Of a DNA stretch of 64,000 nucleotides, positions 28,296 through 36,824 are shown in pieces. The stretch covers positions 310,001-374,000 of the forward strand of contig NZ_RJKQ01000001.1 of NCBI RefSeq assembly GCF_003751845.1, written 5' to 3'. Each line of letters starts with the position of its first letter. Within the stretch, counting starts at the first letter, position 1. The DNA is from Enterobacter sp. BIGb0383 (GTDB lineage: Bacteria; Pseudomonadota; Gammaproteobacteria; Enterobacterales; Enterobacteriaceae). The notes under the pieces are model-generated. The model was not told where the DNA came from. It did not search any database and was given only the letters and a program-made list of their open reading frames with translations. A program made the translations under genes and the position numbers.

Positions 28296-30353
28296 ATGCC
28301 ACCAAAAGCGAAACCGATCCCTTACGCTATCACCACCCACGGTGATACCCGCATCGATAACTACTACTGGCTGCGCGACGATACCCGCTCACAGCCGGAC
28401 GTGCTGGACTACCTCAAGCAGGAGAATGCCTGGGGCCACAAGGTGATGGCTTCCCAGCAGGCCTTGCAGGACCGGGTCCTGAAAGAGATTATCGACCGTC
28501 TGCCGCAGCGGGATATTTCCGCGCCCTACGTAAAAAACGGCTACCGCTACCGCAGTATTTATGAGCCAGGTCTTGAGTACGCAATCTACCAGCGTCAGCC
28601 GGCCCAGAGCGCCGAATGGGATGCCTGGGAGACGCTGCTGGATGGCAACGAACGGGCGGCGAACAGCGAATTTTATACGCTCGGCGCGATTGCCATTTCC
28701 CCGGATAATACCCTGATGGCGCTGGCGGAAGATTACCTCTCCCGTCGTCAGTACGGGCTGCGTTTTCGCCATCTGGAAAGCGGAAACTGGTATCCGGAAG
28801 TGCTGGAGAACATTGAGCCGGATGTGGTCTGGGCCAATGATTCAAAAACGCTCTACTATGTGCGCAAGCATGCGGTGACTCTGCTGCCGTACCAGGTCTG
28901 GCGGCATACGTTGGGTAACCCGGTCAGTCTGGATGAGCTGATTTATGAGGAGCACGACGAAACCTTTTACGTCAGCCTGCATAAAACGACCTCCCGCCAT
29001 TTTGTGGTGATCGACCTCGCCAGCGCTACTACCAGCGAGGCGCTGTTGCTGGATGCCGAACTGGCGGACGCGCAGCCGCAGGTCTTCCTGCCGCGCCGCA
29101 AGGATCATGAATATAATCTCGACCACTACCACCATCGTTTTTATCTGCGCTCTAACCGGGACGGGAAAAACTTTGGCCTCTATCAGACGCCGAAACGCGA
29201 TGAGCAGGCCTGGCAGACGCTGATCCCGGCCCGGGATGAGGTGATGCTGGAAGATTTTACCCTGTTCCGCGACTGGCTGGTGGTGGGCGAGCGTCAGCGC
29301 GGCCTGACCAGCCTGCGGCAGATTAATGTCCAGAGCGGCGAGAGTACCGGGATCGCATTTGATGATCCGGCCTATGTCAGCTGGATCGCCAGTAATCCGG
29401 AGCCGGAAACGTCCCGCCTGCGCTACGGCTACTCGTCCATGACGACGCCGGATACGCTGTTTGAGCTGGATATGGATACGGGTGAACGGCAGGTCCTTAA
29501 ACAGAGTGAGGTGGCCGGTTTTGATGCGGGTCACTATCGCAGCGAGCGACTGTGGGTGAAGGCCCGCGACGGCGTCGAACTGCCCGTCTCGCTGGTTTAT
29601 CATCGGGAACACTTCAGACCGGGGCATAATCCGCTGCTGGTTTACGGCTATGGTTCCTACGGTGCCAGCATGGATGCAGACTTCAGCAGTAGCCGTCTGA
29701 GCCTGCTGGATCGCGGGTTTGTTTTTGCCATTGCTCACGTGCGCGGCGGCGGCGAACTGGGTCAGCAGTGGTACGAGGACGGCAAATTCCTTAACAAGAA
29801 AAATAGCTTTACGGACTATATCGACGCCAGCGAGGCGCTATTAGCTCAGGGCTATGGCGATCCGGCACTCTGCTACAGCATGGGCGGCAGTGCGGGCGGA
29901 CTGCTGGTGGCTAACGTTATTAACCAGCGCCCGGACCTGTTTCACGGTGTGGTGGCGCAGGTGCCTTTTGTTGACGTGCTGACGACAATGCTGGATGAAT
30001 CCATCCCGTTGACCACCGGCGAGTTCGAAGAGTGGGGCGATCCGCAGGATAAAACGTACTACGACTATATCAAGAGCTATAGCCCCTACGATGGGGTGAC
30101 GGTGCAGGATTATCCTCATTTGCTGGTGACCACCGGCCTGCACGACTCCCAGGTGCAGTACTGGGAACCAGCCAAGTGGGTCGCAAAGCTACGGGAACTG
30201 AAAACCGACGATCGGCTGCTGCTGCTGTGTACCGATATGGATTCCGGCCACGGCGGGAAATCCGGGCGTTTTCGCAGCTACGAAGGGGTGGCGATGGAGT
30301 ATAGCTTCCTGATTGCGCTGGCCCAGGGGACATTACCGGGCCAGACGGTCTGA
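28296..30353 (+). CDS. ptrB: Oligopeptidase B (protease II)
   Basis: This cytoplasmic serine peptidase of the prolyl oligopeptidase family cleaves after Lys and Arg in short peptides. The ATG at 28296 gives 685 residues, near the E. coli length of 686. The ATG at 28269 would add nine residues, and neither has a strong ribosome-binding site. The N-terminal seven-bladed propeller (about 70-400) is followed by the catalytic domain. That domain carries [17 protein letters not shown], the nucleophile in [13 protein letters not shown] near residue 530, and the catalytic His in [12 protein letters not shown] near residue 650. Its stop abuts that of convergent exoX. Confidence 0.95.
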   Translation: MPPKAKPIPYAITTHGDTRIDNYYWLRDDTRSQPDVLDYLKQENAWGHKVMASQQALQDRVLKEIIDRLPQRDISAPYVKNGYRYRSIYEPGLEYAIYQRQPAQSAEWDAWETLLDGNERAANSEFYTLGAIAISPDNTLMALAEDYLSRRQYGLRFRHLESGNWYPEVLENIEPDVVWANDSKTLYYVRKHAVTLLPYQVWRHTLGNPVSLDELIYEEHDETFYVSLHKTTSRHFVVIDLASATTSEALLLDAELADAQPQVFLPRRKDHEYNLDHYHHRFYLRSNRDGKNFGLYQTPKRDEQAWQTLIPARDEVMLEDFTLFRDWLVVGERQRGLTSLRQINVQSGESTGIAFDDPAYVSWIASNPEPETSRLRYGYSSMTTPDTLFELDMDTGERQVLKQSEVAGFDAGHYRSERLWVKARDGVELPVSLVYHREHFRPGHNPLLVYGYGSYGASMDADFSSSRLSLLDRGFVFAIAHVRGGGELGQQWYEDGKFLNKKNSFTDYIDASEALLAQGYGDPALCYSMGGSAGGLLVANVINQRPDLFHGVVAQVPFVDVLTTMLDESIPLTTGEFEEWGDPQDKTYYDYIKSYSPYDGVTVQDYPHLLVTTGLHDSQVQYWEPAKWVAKLRELKTDDRLLLLCTDMDSGHGGKSGRFRSYEGVAMEYSFLIALAQGTLPGQTV

Positions 30354-31013
30354 TCAGTCTCCCAGATAGTGCTTCAGGGTGAGGCGCATTTCCGGGGTCA
30401 TATTGGTCAGATTATTGGACAGCCAGCGCAGGTAGCCGGGGTCGCGCTCCGCCACTTCTGAGACGGGCTTACCGCGATATTTACCGAACGGGAAGGTGGT
30501 CAGCAGCGCAGGACGGCCGGTGATGGTTACCATATCGTCGGGCGTCCAGCCGGAGGTATTAATGATATCGATCAGCAGGGCGGCGGTGATATAGCAGTCA
30601 TACAGCGCCCGGTGGTGATGCAGGCCGGGCGGAGTGGCGACGTTTAGCTTGCGGGATTTATACAGCGCCATATTGCTGTATTTGATCCCCGGCCAGAGGC
30701 GGCGGGCCAGCTTCATGGTGCAGATCCAGTCGCCCTGCATCTCCGGCAGGACCCGACGGTCAAAGCTGGCATTGTGCGCCACGTAAAAATGGCTGCCCTG
30801 ATAGTGGGGAACGATCTCTTCTATCCACGGCTGGTTGACGACCATCGCTTCGGTAATGCGGTGAATGGCCATCGCCTGGGGGCTGATAGGGCGGTCCGGG
30901 CGGACCAGGTGGCTCATGGGGTTGGTTATTTGACCGTCAACAACATCGACAGAGGCAATCTCGACCACGCCGCCCTGCAAATCGCAGGTTTCGGTATCGA
31001 TAACGCGTAACAT
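30354..31013 (-). CDS. exoX: Exodeoxyribonuclease X
   Basis: ExoX is a distributive 3'-5' DNA exonuclease of the DnaQ (DEDDh) family, involved in mismatch repair and UV repair in E. coli. The ATG at 31013 with CAGGAGTG in front gives 219 residues. Longer in-frame starts are unsupported. The acidic metal-binding residues are seen in VIDTETCDLQGG (Asp/Glu near residues 6-8), AHNASFDRRVLPE (Asp near 85), and HHHRALYDCYITA (His/Asp near 145-150). The C-terminal FGKYRGK motif is typical of this subfamily. Confidence 0.96.
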   Translation of the reverse strand: MLRVIDTETCDLQGGVVEIASVDVVDGQITNPMSHLVRPDRPISPQAMAIHRITEAMVVNQPWIEEIVPHYQGSHFYVAHNASFDRRVLPEMQGDWICTMKLARRLWPGIKYSNMALYKSRKLNVATPPGLHHHRALYDCYITAALLIDIINTSGWTPDDMVTITGRPALLTTFPFGKYRGKPVSEVAERDPGYLRWLSNNLTNMTPEMRLTLKHYLGD

Positions 31014-31137
31014 GGCACACTCCTGGCCGTAAAAAGGGTAGCGTAATAGAATGCTCACCCCTTGCCAACCCCGGGATACGGTTTCGCCGCGGGTGCGGTG
31101 CCGCATCGCGTCCGGGATTTATCACGCAGGTGGATGA

Positions 31138-31368
31138 TTACTTCATTTTAGGTTCCCACGGCAGGCGGGATAAATTCACCGAGGCCAGGCGGTGAGCAAT
31201 CAGCCTTTCACGGAACCAGCCGCGCAGATGCTCGGGTTGTTCGCGTTCGACAACCTCGGGCACGATGGGCATATTGTAGCGTTCTTTAAATGCCACCCCT
31301 GCGGCAGCGAGATCGACATTCACCTTGTCCATCTCTTCCTGCTCAAGGGTCGCCAGATTCTTGTTCAT
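31138..31368 (-). CDS. holE: DNA polymerase III theta subunit
   Basis: HolE stabilises the epsilon proofreading subunit in the Pol III core. The 76-residue protein ([20 protein letters not shown] onward) matches E. coli theta almost throughout, including [13 protein letters not shown] and the conserved end [17 protein letters not shown] set the start at 31368, where AGGAGAAAAAA provides the ribosome-binding site. Upstream in-frame residues lie in the divergent promoter region. E. coli yobB, which sits between exoX and holE, is missing. Confidence 0.96.
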   Translation of the reverse strand: MNKNLATLEQEEMDKVNVDLAAAGVAFKERYNMPIVPEVVEREQPEHLRGWFRERLIAHRLASVNLSRLPWEPKMK

Positions 31369-31505
31369 TTTTTTCTCCTGAGTTCGCGGCACAGAACTTA
31401 CTAAGCTTGTCGCATAATGGCAAGCCTGTCCCGATTCCACCTCGACGGCCCAATTATACAACGGTATGCTTTTAGCAATATAGATAACCATAAGGAATGG
31501 CAAAG

Positions 31506-31880
31506 ATGGCTTTCATTTCTGTACGGCGTCGTCCGGCGCTCTGGCTTATCGCCACCCTGTTTGTCACCCCCGGCGTTTTCGCCCATGCCCACCTGGAACA
31601 CCAGTATCCCGCCGCGGATGCGCAGGTTGATGCCGCGCCCCAGGCGCTGACGCTGAATTTTTCCGAAGGCATAGAGCCACAGTTCAGCGGCCTGACCCTG
31701 ACCGGTCCCGGCGAAACGGCGATTGAAACCGGTAAGGCGAAGCGTAATGAAAAGGATAATAAACAGCTTATTGTTCCGCTGAGCCAGCCGCTACAGCCCG
31801 GCGAGTATCGCGTCGACTGGCACGTCGTCTCGGTGGACGGCCACAAAACCAAAGGGCGCTATCAGTTTAGCGTGCGCTAG
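31506..31880 (+). CDS. yobA: CopC-domain periplasmic copper-binding protein YobA
   Basis: The ATG at 31506 has AAGGA nine bases upstream and yields 124 residues, the E. coli length. The in-frame ATG at 31497 lies too close to that ribosome-binding site. The protein has a signal peptide ending near [10 protein letters not shown]. The mature CopC beta-barrel starts with the copper-ligand His and carries the second His site in [14 protein letters not shown] near the C-terminus. It is the first gene of yobA-yebZ-yebY, which probably handles periplasmic copper delivery or uptake. Confidence 0.94.
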   Translation: MAFISVRRRPALWLIATLFVTPGVFAHAHLEHQYPAADAQVDAAPQALTLNFSEGIEPQFSGLTLTGPGETAIETGKAKRNEKDNKQLIVPLSQPLQPGEYRVDWHVVSVDGHKTKGRYQFSVR

Positions 31881-31883
31881 CCC

Positions 31884-32756
31884 ATGCTAACCCTGACCTG
31901 GGTAAGCCTGCGTTTCCTCCATTTCCTGGCGCTGATGCTGGCGTTTGGCTGGGCGCTTTACTGTGCCTGGCTGGCACCGTCAACGCTCAGGCCGCTGCTG
32001 ACCCGACGTTTTCAGCGTATTCAGCGGCATGCGCTGATCGTCAATGCACTCAGTGCCACCCTGATGTTTGCCGTGCTCGGCGGCCAGATGGGCGATGGCT
32101 GGGCGGATGTGCTCCGGCCTGAGATCTGGCAGGCGGTGGCGACAACCCGCACCGGCAGCATCCTGCTCTGGCAGGGCGTACTGGCATGGATAACGCTTGG
32201 CCTGGCGCTGATGCAGCCGCGTCGGGTTCAGGGACTGCTGCTGATTTTCTGCGTGGTTCAGCTGCTGTTGCTGGCCGGGGTAGGGCATGCGGCCATGAAC
32301 GATGGCATTACCGGCGTCCTGCAGCGTGTTAATCGCGGCCTGCACCTGCTGTGCGCGGCGAGCTGGCTGGGTGGGCTGCTGCCGCTGCTTTACTGCATCC
32401 AGCTCTCCCACGGGCGCTGGCGACCGGCGGCAATCTACACCATGATGCGCTTTTCCCGCTATGGGCACCTTGCCGTGGCGGGCGTGCTTTTCAGCGGGGC
32501 GATCAACAGCTGGCTGATTCAGGGCGCGCTGATCGCACCGGGCAGCCTTTACGGGCGCATGTTGTTGTTTAAATGTGCGTTAGTGCTGCTGATGGTGGCA
32601 ATTGCCCTCGTGAACAGGTATGTTCTGGTACCACGAATGCGCACCGGCACAAGCCAGGCGCAGCAGATGTTTATCCGCATGACACAAAGTGAAATGGTGC
32701 TCGGGGTGCTGGTGCTGGCAACGGTCAGCCTGTTTGCCACTCTGGAACCCTTCTGA
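31884..32756 (+). CDS. yebZ: CopD-family inner membrane protein YebZ
   Basis: This 290-residue integral membrane protein of the copper-resistance CopD family has about eight hydrophobic helices. Conserved features include [17 protein letters not shown] at the N-terminus, a His in GVGHAAMN near residue 135, and [13 protein letters not shown] near residue 153. It starts 3 nt after yobA. CopC and CopD proteins work together in copper movement across the inner membrane. The direction of transport in enteric bacteria is not settled. Confidence 0.93.
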   Translation: MLTLTWVSLRFLHFLALMLAFGWALYCAWLAPSTLRPLLTRRFQRIQRHALIVNALSATLMFAVLGGQMGDGWADVLRPEIWQAVATTRTGSILLWQGVLAWITLGLALMQPRRVQGLLLIFCVVQLLLLAGVGHAAMNDGITGVLQRVNRGLHLLCAASWLGGLLPLLYCIQLSHGRWRPAAIYTMMRFSRYGHLAVAGVLFSGAINSWLIQGALIAPGSLYGRMLLFKCALVLLMVAIALVNRYVLVPRMRTGTSQAQQMFIRMTQSEMVLGVLVLATVSLFATLEPF

Positions 32757-32772
32757 ACGGACTGATAAAACC

Positions 32773-33111
32773 ATGAAGCGAATTATACTTTCTCTGCTCT
32801 TACTGACCTCTTCCGGCATGGCGCTGGCCGCGCCGCAGGTGATCACCGTTAGCCGCTTTGAGATGGGTAAGGATAAATGGGCCTTTACGCGTGAAGAAGT
32901 TATGCTGACCTGCCGACCGGGCAAGGCGCTGTTTGTGATCAACCCCAGCACTCTGGTCCAGTACCCGATCAATGACGTGGCGCAGAAGCGCGTCGACAGC
33001 GGTGAAAGCAAAGGCCAGTCCATTGATATCATCCTGGCAGACGATCCGAACCATCCGGGCCAGAAGATGAGCCTCGCACCCTTTATTGAACGTGCGGAAA
33101 CCCTCTGCTAG
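32773..33111 (+). CDS. yebY: Secreted DUF2511 protein YebY
   Basis: This 112-residue protein has a cleavable signal peptide ([19 protein letters not shown]). The mature domain has two Cys, one in MLTCRPGK and one at the C-terminus, which could form a disulfide. It matches E. coli YebY, last gene of the yobA-yebZ-yebY operon, starting 16 nt after yebZ. Its link to copper is by operon association. A bidirectional terminator follows. Confidence 0.92.
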   Translation: MKRIILSLLLLTSSGMALAAPQVITVSRFEMGKDKWAFTREEVMLTCRPGKALFVINPSTLVQYPINDVAQKRVDSGESKGQSIDIILADDPNHPGQKMSLAPFIERAETLC

Positions 33112-33141
33112 TTTTCTACGCTAACGTACTGGTCGCAAATA

Positions 33142-33182
33142 AAAAAACCGCAGGCTTCTGCAAAGAGGCGCTGCGGTTTTTT
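33142..33182. terminator. Bidirectional terminator after yebY
   Basis: The 12-bp stem AAAAAACCGCAG / CTGCGGTTTTTT has a 17-nt loop and T-runs in both orientations. On the plus strand it ends yebY. On the minus strand it is well placed to end the SraC (RyeA) RNA transcribed opposite SdsR. Confidence 0.85.
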
Positions 33183-33259
33183 GTATAGACCCCTCAGTTT
33201 TGCGGGCCTCTTTCGCCGCGGACTGGAAAAGCTGACGCGGTCATCTATTCTTAAGTGGC

Positions 33260-33360
33260 AAGGCGACTTCGCCTGCATTAATGCCAACTTTTAGCGCACG
33301 GCTCTCTCCCAGGAGCCATTTCCCTGGACCAAATACAGGAATCGTATTTGGTCTTTTTTT
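33260..33360 (+). ncRNA. sdsR: Sigma-S-dependent small RNA SdsR (RyeB)
   Basis: The sequence is nearly identical to SdsR of E. coli and Salmonella: AAGGCGAC at the 5' end, the GCATTAATGCCAACTTTTAG region, the GGCTC/GAGCC hairpin around 33300-33317, and the final terminator stem GACCAAATAC/GTATTTGGTC with a run of seven T. A sigma-S-type -10 element (CTATTCTTAA, 33244-33253) precedes the start. SdsR is an abundant stationary-phase Hfq- and ProQ-associated RNA that represses targets such as mutS and ompD. Confidence 0.92.
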
Positions 33361-33508
33361 ATCCTTATGAAATGTAAGCTACTTCGCGATTTCATCCTGA
33401 AAAAATTCGAAAGCCCACATCCGCTTCAAAACATAACATACTCTGCCAGGCTAACGTCCAGCTATTTTTGGTAATTAATAGGGTTTGTCTGACAGGGTAA
33501 TCAGTAAA

Positions 33509-33531
33509 AAGCCCGCACTTTTGGCGGGCTT
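33509..33531 (-). terminator. Terminator of the GAF-EAL gene
   Basis: AAGCCCGC / GCGGGCTT with a 7-nt loop is followed on the minus strand by five T residues. It lies 26 nt after the stop of the EAL-domain gene. The stretch 33361-33505 shows nothing else I can name. Confidence 0.8.
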
Positions 33532-33556
33532 CAGAAGGGATGTAAGCTTAAGTCAG

Positions 33557-35356
33557 CTAGTGAAGAGTGAGAACCATTTCCACCGCACTATCCCTGTCCA
33601 GCCACTCCACAATCTGCTCCGCCGTCATCGGTCTCGCAAAGTAATACCCCTGTGCTTCATCGCAGCCAAACTGACGCAGGATGGTGGCCGTTTCTTTATC
33701 TTCGACGCCCTCGGCCAGCACCAGGTAATCCAGCTCTTTCAGCATGGTAATAATATTTCGGGCGATAATCTGACTGCCGGCGTCGGTGGTTATCTGGTTT
33801 ATCAGGGAGCGGTCCAGCTTGATGATGTCGATAGGAATACGGCGGAGATAGCTGATATTGCTGTAACCGGCGCCGAAGTCATCAAGCAGGATTTTAAAGC
33901 CCAGCGCTTTCAGGTTATCCAGTTCCAGCAGCGCGGTCTGGCTTTCCAGCACTTTTTCCGTCTCCAGACATTCGATGCGAATATCATTCGGCGTCAGGCC
34001 GGAAAAGGTGACCATATCGGCAAGCTGCCGGGCGAAGCCGCTGCGGGAGAAGTCGCTGACGGTGATATTTAGCGAGACAGGTATGGTGATACCCTGCGCA
34101 CGCCATATCTGTAGCTGCTGCAGCGCCCGGCGAATGACCCACTGGGTAAGCGAAGCCATCAGCGTTGTCCGTTCGGCCAGGGCCACAATGGTCGATGGGG
34201 GAACATTGCCTTTTTCCGGATGGTTCCAGCGCAGCAGCGCCTCCACGCCTTCGGTTTTCCCCGTATGCAGTGAAATTTTAGGCTGATAGACCAGATAGAG
34301 CTGGTCGCTGGATTTTATTGCTTCGCCGAGATCGTACAGCAAGCGGAAATCGGTATTGCGCTTGTCATCCATCACCGGATCGAATTCCACCAGCGCTGTA
34401 TCCTGACGTATGGCTTCGTGCAGGGCGCTTACGCCACGGCGAAAGACTTCCTGACCGGGAATTTCGCGCGGCTCGAAGGTGAGGTAGCCTGCATGCGTCT
34501 GCAGCTGGATTTCGATATCGCCGGTAATCTTCGCCTGGGTATGTGGGATCGTACGCGCCTTCTCAAGCAGCTCACTCGCCTCATCGGTTTTCACCAGGAC
34601 AGCATAGCGCCCGGTGGCGAACGCATACAGCGGCGTGGCCTCCGTTAAATTAAGGCGTAAGCGTAGCAGCGGACCAAAGCTGCGCAGCATTTTTTCCACG
34701 GCGGCCAGGCCCAGATAACGGGAAAGCTCATAGGCGCGGGGCATATCAATACAGTCGAAAATAACCAGCGTCCAGGGTTCTGGCACGTCAGAAAAGGCGA
34801 GGCGGTTGATCTCGTTCAGCATGCTCACCCGATTGGGCAGGCCGGTCAGGGGATCGATACGCCCGACGGAGTACCAGGACTGAAGATACTCGCTGGTGAG
34901 TTTTGCCACCCGCAGAAACTGGTCGATCTGCAGCTGATTGGGACAGGAAGGCTGATTATCGGTTAAGCACAGGGTTCCGAAAACGTCCCCTTTGTGGGTC
35001 TTCAGCGGAGCGGCGGCATAGAAAATCACCGTGCCGTTAGTCACCTGCGGATGCGAGGCAAAACGCGGATCGCGCCGGGTATCATTGCAGATAATTGCCC
35101 GCGAGCTGTGGACCGAGTGCTGGCACATGGTCTCGTCCAGATGCACCTTTGTCGCCAGCGGGGGCAAATTACGCGTGCATTTAATGTACTGGAACTGGTC
35201 GTCTACAATGGTTACAAAGCTGCCAGAAACGCCCATAAGCTGGCTGGCCAGCCAGGCAAACTCGTCCAGAGTCCTGTCGCGGGGTTTATCCTCCTGGCGC
35301 AGCAGTTCCAGCGTAGCAAGTTTTTTGGTATCGCTTCTGTTTAATCCTGAAAACAT
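33557..35356 (-). CDS. GAF-(degenerate GGDEF)-EAL cyclic-di-GMP phosphodiesterase
   Basis: This 599-residue soluble protein has three parts. A GAF sensor (about 25-160) carries FVTIVDDQFQYIKC and MCQHSVHSSRAI. A GGDEF-like domain (about 170-310) has its signature replaced by ATGRYAV, so it should not make cyclic di-GMP. A C-terminal EAL domain (about 335-590) follows. The EAL site looks intact: EALLRWNHP, the Asn in SLNITVSDF, DDFGAGYSN, IKLDRSLI, AEGVE and QGYYFARP. It is therefore probably an active phosphodiesterase controlled by a small ligand or redox cue through the GAF domain. I do not recall it in this position in E. coli K-12, where sdsR is followed by pphA. Confidence 0.88.
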   Translation of the reverse strand: MFSGLNRSDTKKLATLELLRQEDKPRDRTLDEFAWLASQLMGVSGSFVTIVDDQFQYIKCTRNLPPLATKVHLDETMCQHSVHSSRAIICNDTRRDPRFASHPQVTNGTVIFYAAAPLKTHKGDVFGTLCLTDNQPSCPNQLQIDQFLRVAKLTSEYLQSWYSVGRIDPLTGLPNRVSMLNEINRLAFSDVPEPWTLVIFDCIDMPRAYELSRYLGLAAVEKMLRSFGPLLRLRLNLTEATPLYAFATGRYAVLVKTDEASELLEKARTIPHTQAKITGDIEIQLQTHAGYLTFEPREIPGQEVFRRGVSALHEAIRQDTALVEFDPVMDDKRNTDFRLLYDLGEAIKSSDQLYLVYQPKISLHTGKTEGVEALLRWNHPEKGNVPPSTIVALAERTTLMASLTQWVIRRALQQLQIWRAQGITIPVSLNITVSDFSRSGFARQLADMVTFSGLTPNDIRIECLETEKVLESQTALLELDNLKALGFKILLDDFGAGYSNISYLRRIPIDIIKLDRSLINQITTDAGSQIIARNIITMLKELDYLVLAEGVEDKETATILRQFGCDEAQGYYFARPMTAEQIVEWLDRDSAVEMVLTLH

Positions 35357-35525
35357 GCATCACTCCGCTCGTGCGACATAGGCCTCTTAACTATGGGATT
35401 TCTGGGCGAAGCCAAAAAGGCGGCGTCAGAACTTATATAATGGCAGAAATTAGCAAAATGTTATAAATCCGTTATTGCAAATATTGCCGATATTTTTTCC
35501 ACCATTTTTCAGAACGGGAGGGCAT

Positions 35526-36173
35526 ATGTATCAACGTATTGACGGTGAAAAATGGCGCTCTATCTGGGTGGTTGGCGATCTGCACGGCTGCTATCAGCAA
35601 CTCATGGCCGAACTCAGGCTTCGTCACTTCAATCCCTTTGAGGATCTGCTTATTTCCGTGGGCGATCTGATCGACCGTGGTCCCGAGAGTCTGCGCTGCC
35701 TGCAACTGCTGGATGAGTCCTGGTTTATCGCGGTGCGCGGTAACCACGAGCAGATGGCGCTGGATGCTCTGGCCGGAAACGAGATGACGCTGTGGCAGCT
35801 TAACGGCGGTACCTGGCTGAGCGAAACGCCCCAGCCCCAGAGAAAAGAGGCGACATCGCAGATTCACGGCTGCCATCGGCTGCCCTGGATCATTGAAGCG
35901 CGCTGCCGGGACGGGATCCATATTATTGCCCATGCGGATTATCCGGCGCCGCACTACCGCTGGCATCAGCCGGTTGATCGGCAGCAAATACTATGGAGTC
36001 GCCAGCGGCTCACCGCCGCGCTTGAAAAACAGACGCTGGAAGGGATTGAAGGCGCGGATCACTTCTGGTTTGGGCATACGCCGCTGAAGCAGCGTTTCGA
36101 CGTGGCGAATTTGCACTATATCGACACCGGGGCCGTCTTCGGCGGGGCGCTGACGTTGGTTCAGCTTCAGTAA
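35526..36173 (+). CDS. pphA: Serine/threonine protein phosphatase 1
   Basis: PphA is a PP2A-like metallophosphatase implicated in responses to misfolded proteins. The ATG at 35526 follows GGGAGGG and gives 215 residues. Longer in-frame starts are unsupported. The metal-binding signature is complete: VGDLHGCY, VGDLIDRGP and VRGNHE, with later His residues in IIAHADYP and WFGHTP. Its stop codon directly abuts that of convergent yebW. Confidence 0.94.
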   Translation: MYQRIDGEKWRSIWVVGDLHGCYQQLMAELRLRHFNPFEDLLISVGDLIDRGPESLRCLQLLDESWFIAVRGNHEQMALDALAGNEMTLWQLNGGTWLSETPQPQRKEATSQIHGCHRLPWIIEARCRDGIHIIAHADYPAPHYRWHQPVDRQQILWSRQRLTAALEKQTLEGIEGADHFWFGHTPLKQRFDVANLHYIDTGAVFGGALTLVQLQ

Positions 36174-36365
36174 TCAAAAATCACTGTATTCGGTGGCGGG
36201 CTGCCAGAAGCCGTCAATAAACTCTTCCAGCGGGTAACAGCCACCGTGACGCATGCGCTGGTCCTTCATGGCAAACAGGCACTGCTGCTCCGTATTGAAG
36301 ACATCGATAACGATGTCATCACAGCCGCCGTCCAGGTAACAAACAAAAAGTACCAGTGCGAACAT
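36174..36365 (-). CDS. yebW: Small conserved protein YebW
   Basis: This 63-residue protein is colinear with E. coli YebW. It has a short hydrophobic N-terminus (MFALVLFVCYLDGGC, resembling a lipoprotein or signal-anchor start), three Cys beyond the first, and a conserved FIDGFWQPATEY end. Function is unknown. It is the last gene in the letA-to-yebW series on this strand. Confidence 0.88.
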   Translation of the reverse strand: MFALVLFVCYLDGGCDDIVIDVFNTEQQCLFAMKDQRMRHGGCYPLEEFIDGFWQPATEYSDF

Positions 36366-36439
36366 TCCACCCTCAGATTTTTACAACCTGATGTTAGTGT
36401 AGGGGATGAATCGGAGCGGGGAAACTCAGAGAGGTAAAT

Positions 36440-36460
36440 AACCCGTCTGACGGACGGGTT
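36440..36460 (-). terminator. Terminator of yebV
   Basis: AACCCGTC / GACGGGTT with a TGACG loop lies 10 nt past the yebV stop on the minus strand. The following T-run is interrupted (TATTTACC), so read-through to yebW is possible. Confidence 0.55.
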
Positions 36461-36470
36461 CCCTGTTGAG

Positions 36471-36710
36471 TCAGGCAAGACGCATGACCCAGGCATTGGA
36501 CTGCTGGTCGTAGTGGTGGCGGTAGAGAACGGAGTGTTCCCCGTCGAGAATAGCTGGGATGCTGGTATCGGCATCCCATGCGTCGAGCTGCATACATAAA
36601 TCCGGGTCGGAATTGCAGGGAATGACTAACGTTCGTTCTCCCTGCTGTTCGCCTTGCAGTTCGGCGTCATCGATTTCAAAGGTCCCGATGCGGACACTGG
36701 TTTTGCTCAT
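36471..36710 (-). CDS. yebV: Conserved protein YebV (DUF1480)
   Basis: This 79-residue soluble protein is nearly the same as E. coli YebV (SVRIGTFEIDDAELQGE, DPDLCMQLDAWDADTSIPA, SVLYRHHYDQQS). The start at 36710 follows a GGAGAG ribosome-binding site; a longer in-frame start at 36764 is unlikely. Function is unknown. It lies 114 nt downstream of rsmF on the same strand. Confidence 0.92.
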   Translation of the reverse strand: MSKTSVRIGTFEIDDAELQGEQQGERTLVIPCNSDPDLCMQLDAWDADTSIPAILDGEHSVLYRHHYDQQSNAWVMRLA

Positions 36711-36824
36711 ATATGCTCTCCGTTGATCTGCTGGGTTCGTGGTACGACCAGTTTGTCGCCCCATCTTTCAGCCTGGACCACGGAGAGAAAAGTGCCAGTC
36801 AAAACGTGCTATTTTTTCGCGCCG

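Larger units (their letters stand above)
33140..33420 (-). ncRNA. sraC: SraC/RyeA small RNA, antisense to SdsR (approximate ends)
   Basis: In E. coli and Salmonella the roughly 250-nt SraC (RyeA) RNA is transcribed opposite SdsR from the same yebY-pphA interval. Here the interval, the SdsR sequence and a minus-strand T-run at 33141-33147 are all present, so the pair is probably conserved. The 5' end is not fixed; a weak minus-strand promoter near 33420-33450 is possible. SraC is known as a partner that pairs with and triggers degradation of SdsR. Confidence 0.5.

Noticed and set aside
33361-33505. Possible additional gene or RNA between SdsR and the GAF-EAL gene
   Set aside because: No open frame of useful size or recognisable RNA structure is visible. 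The only clear element nearby is the terminator at 33509-33531.
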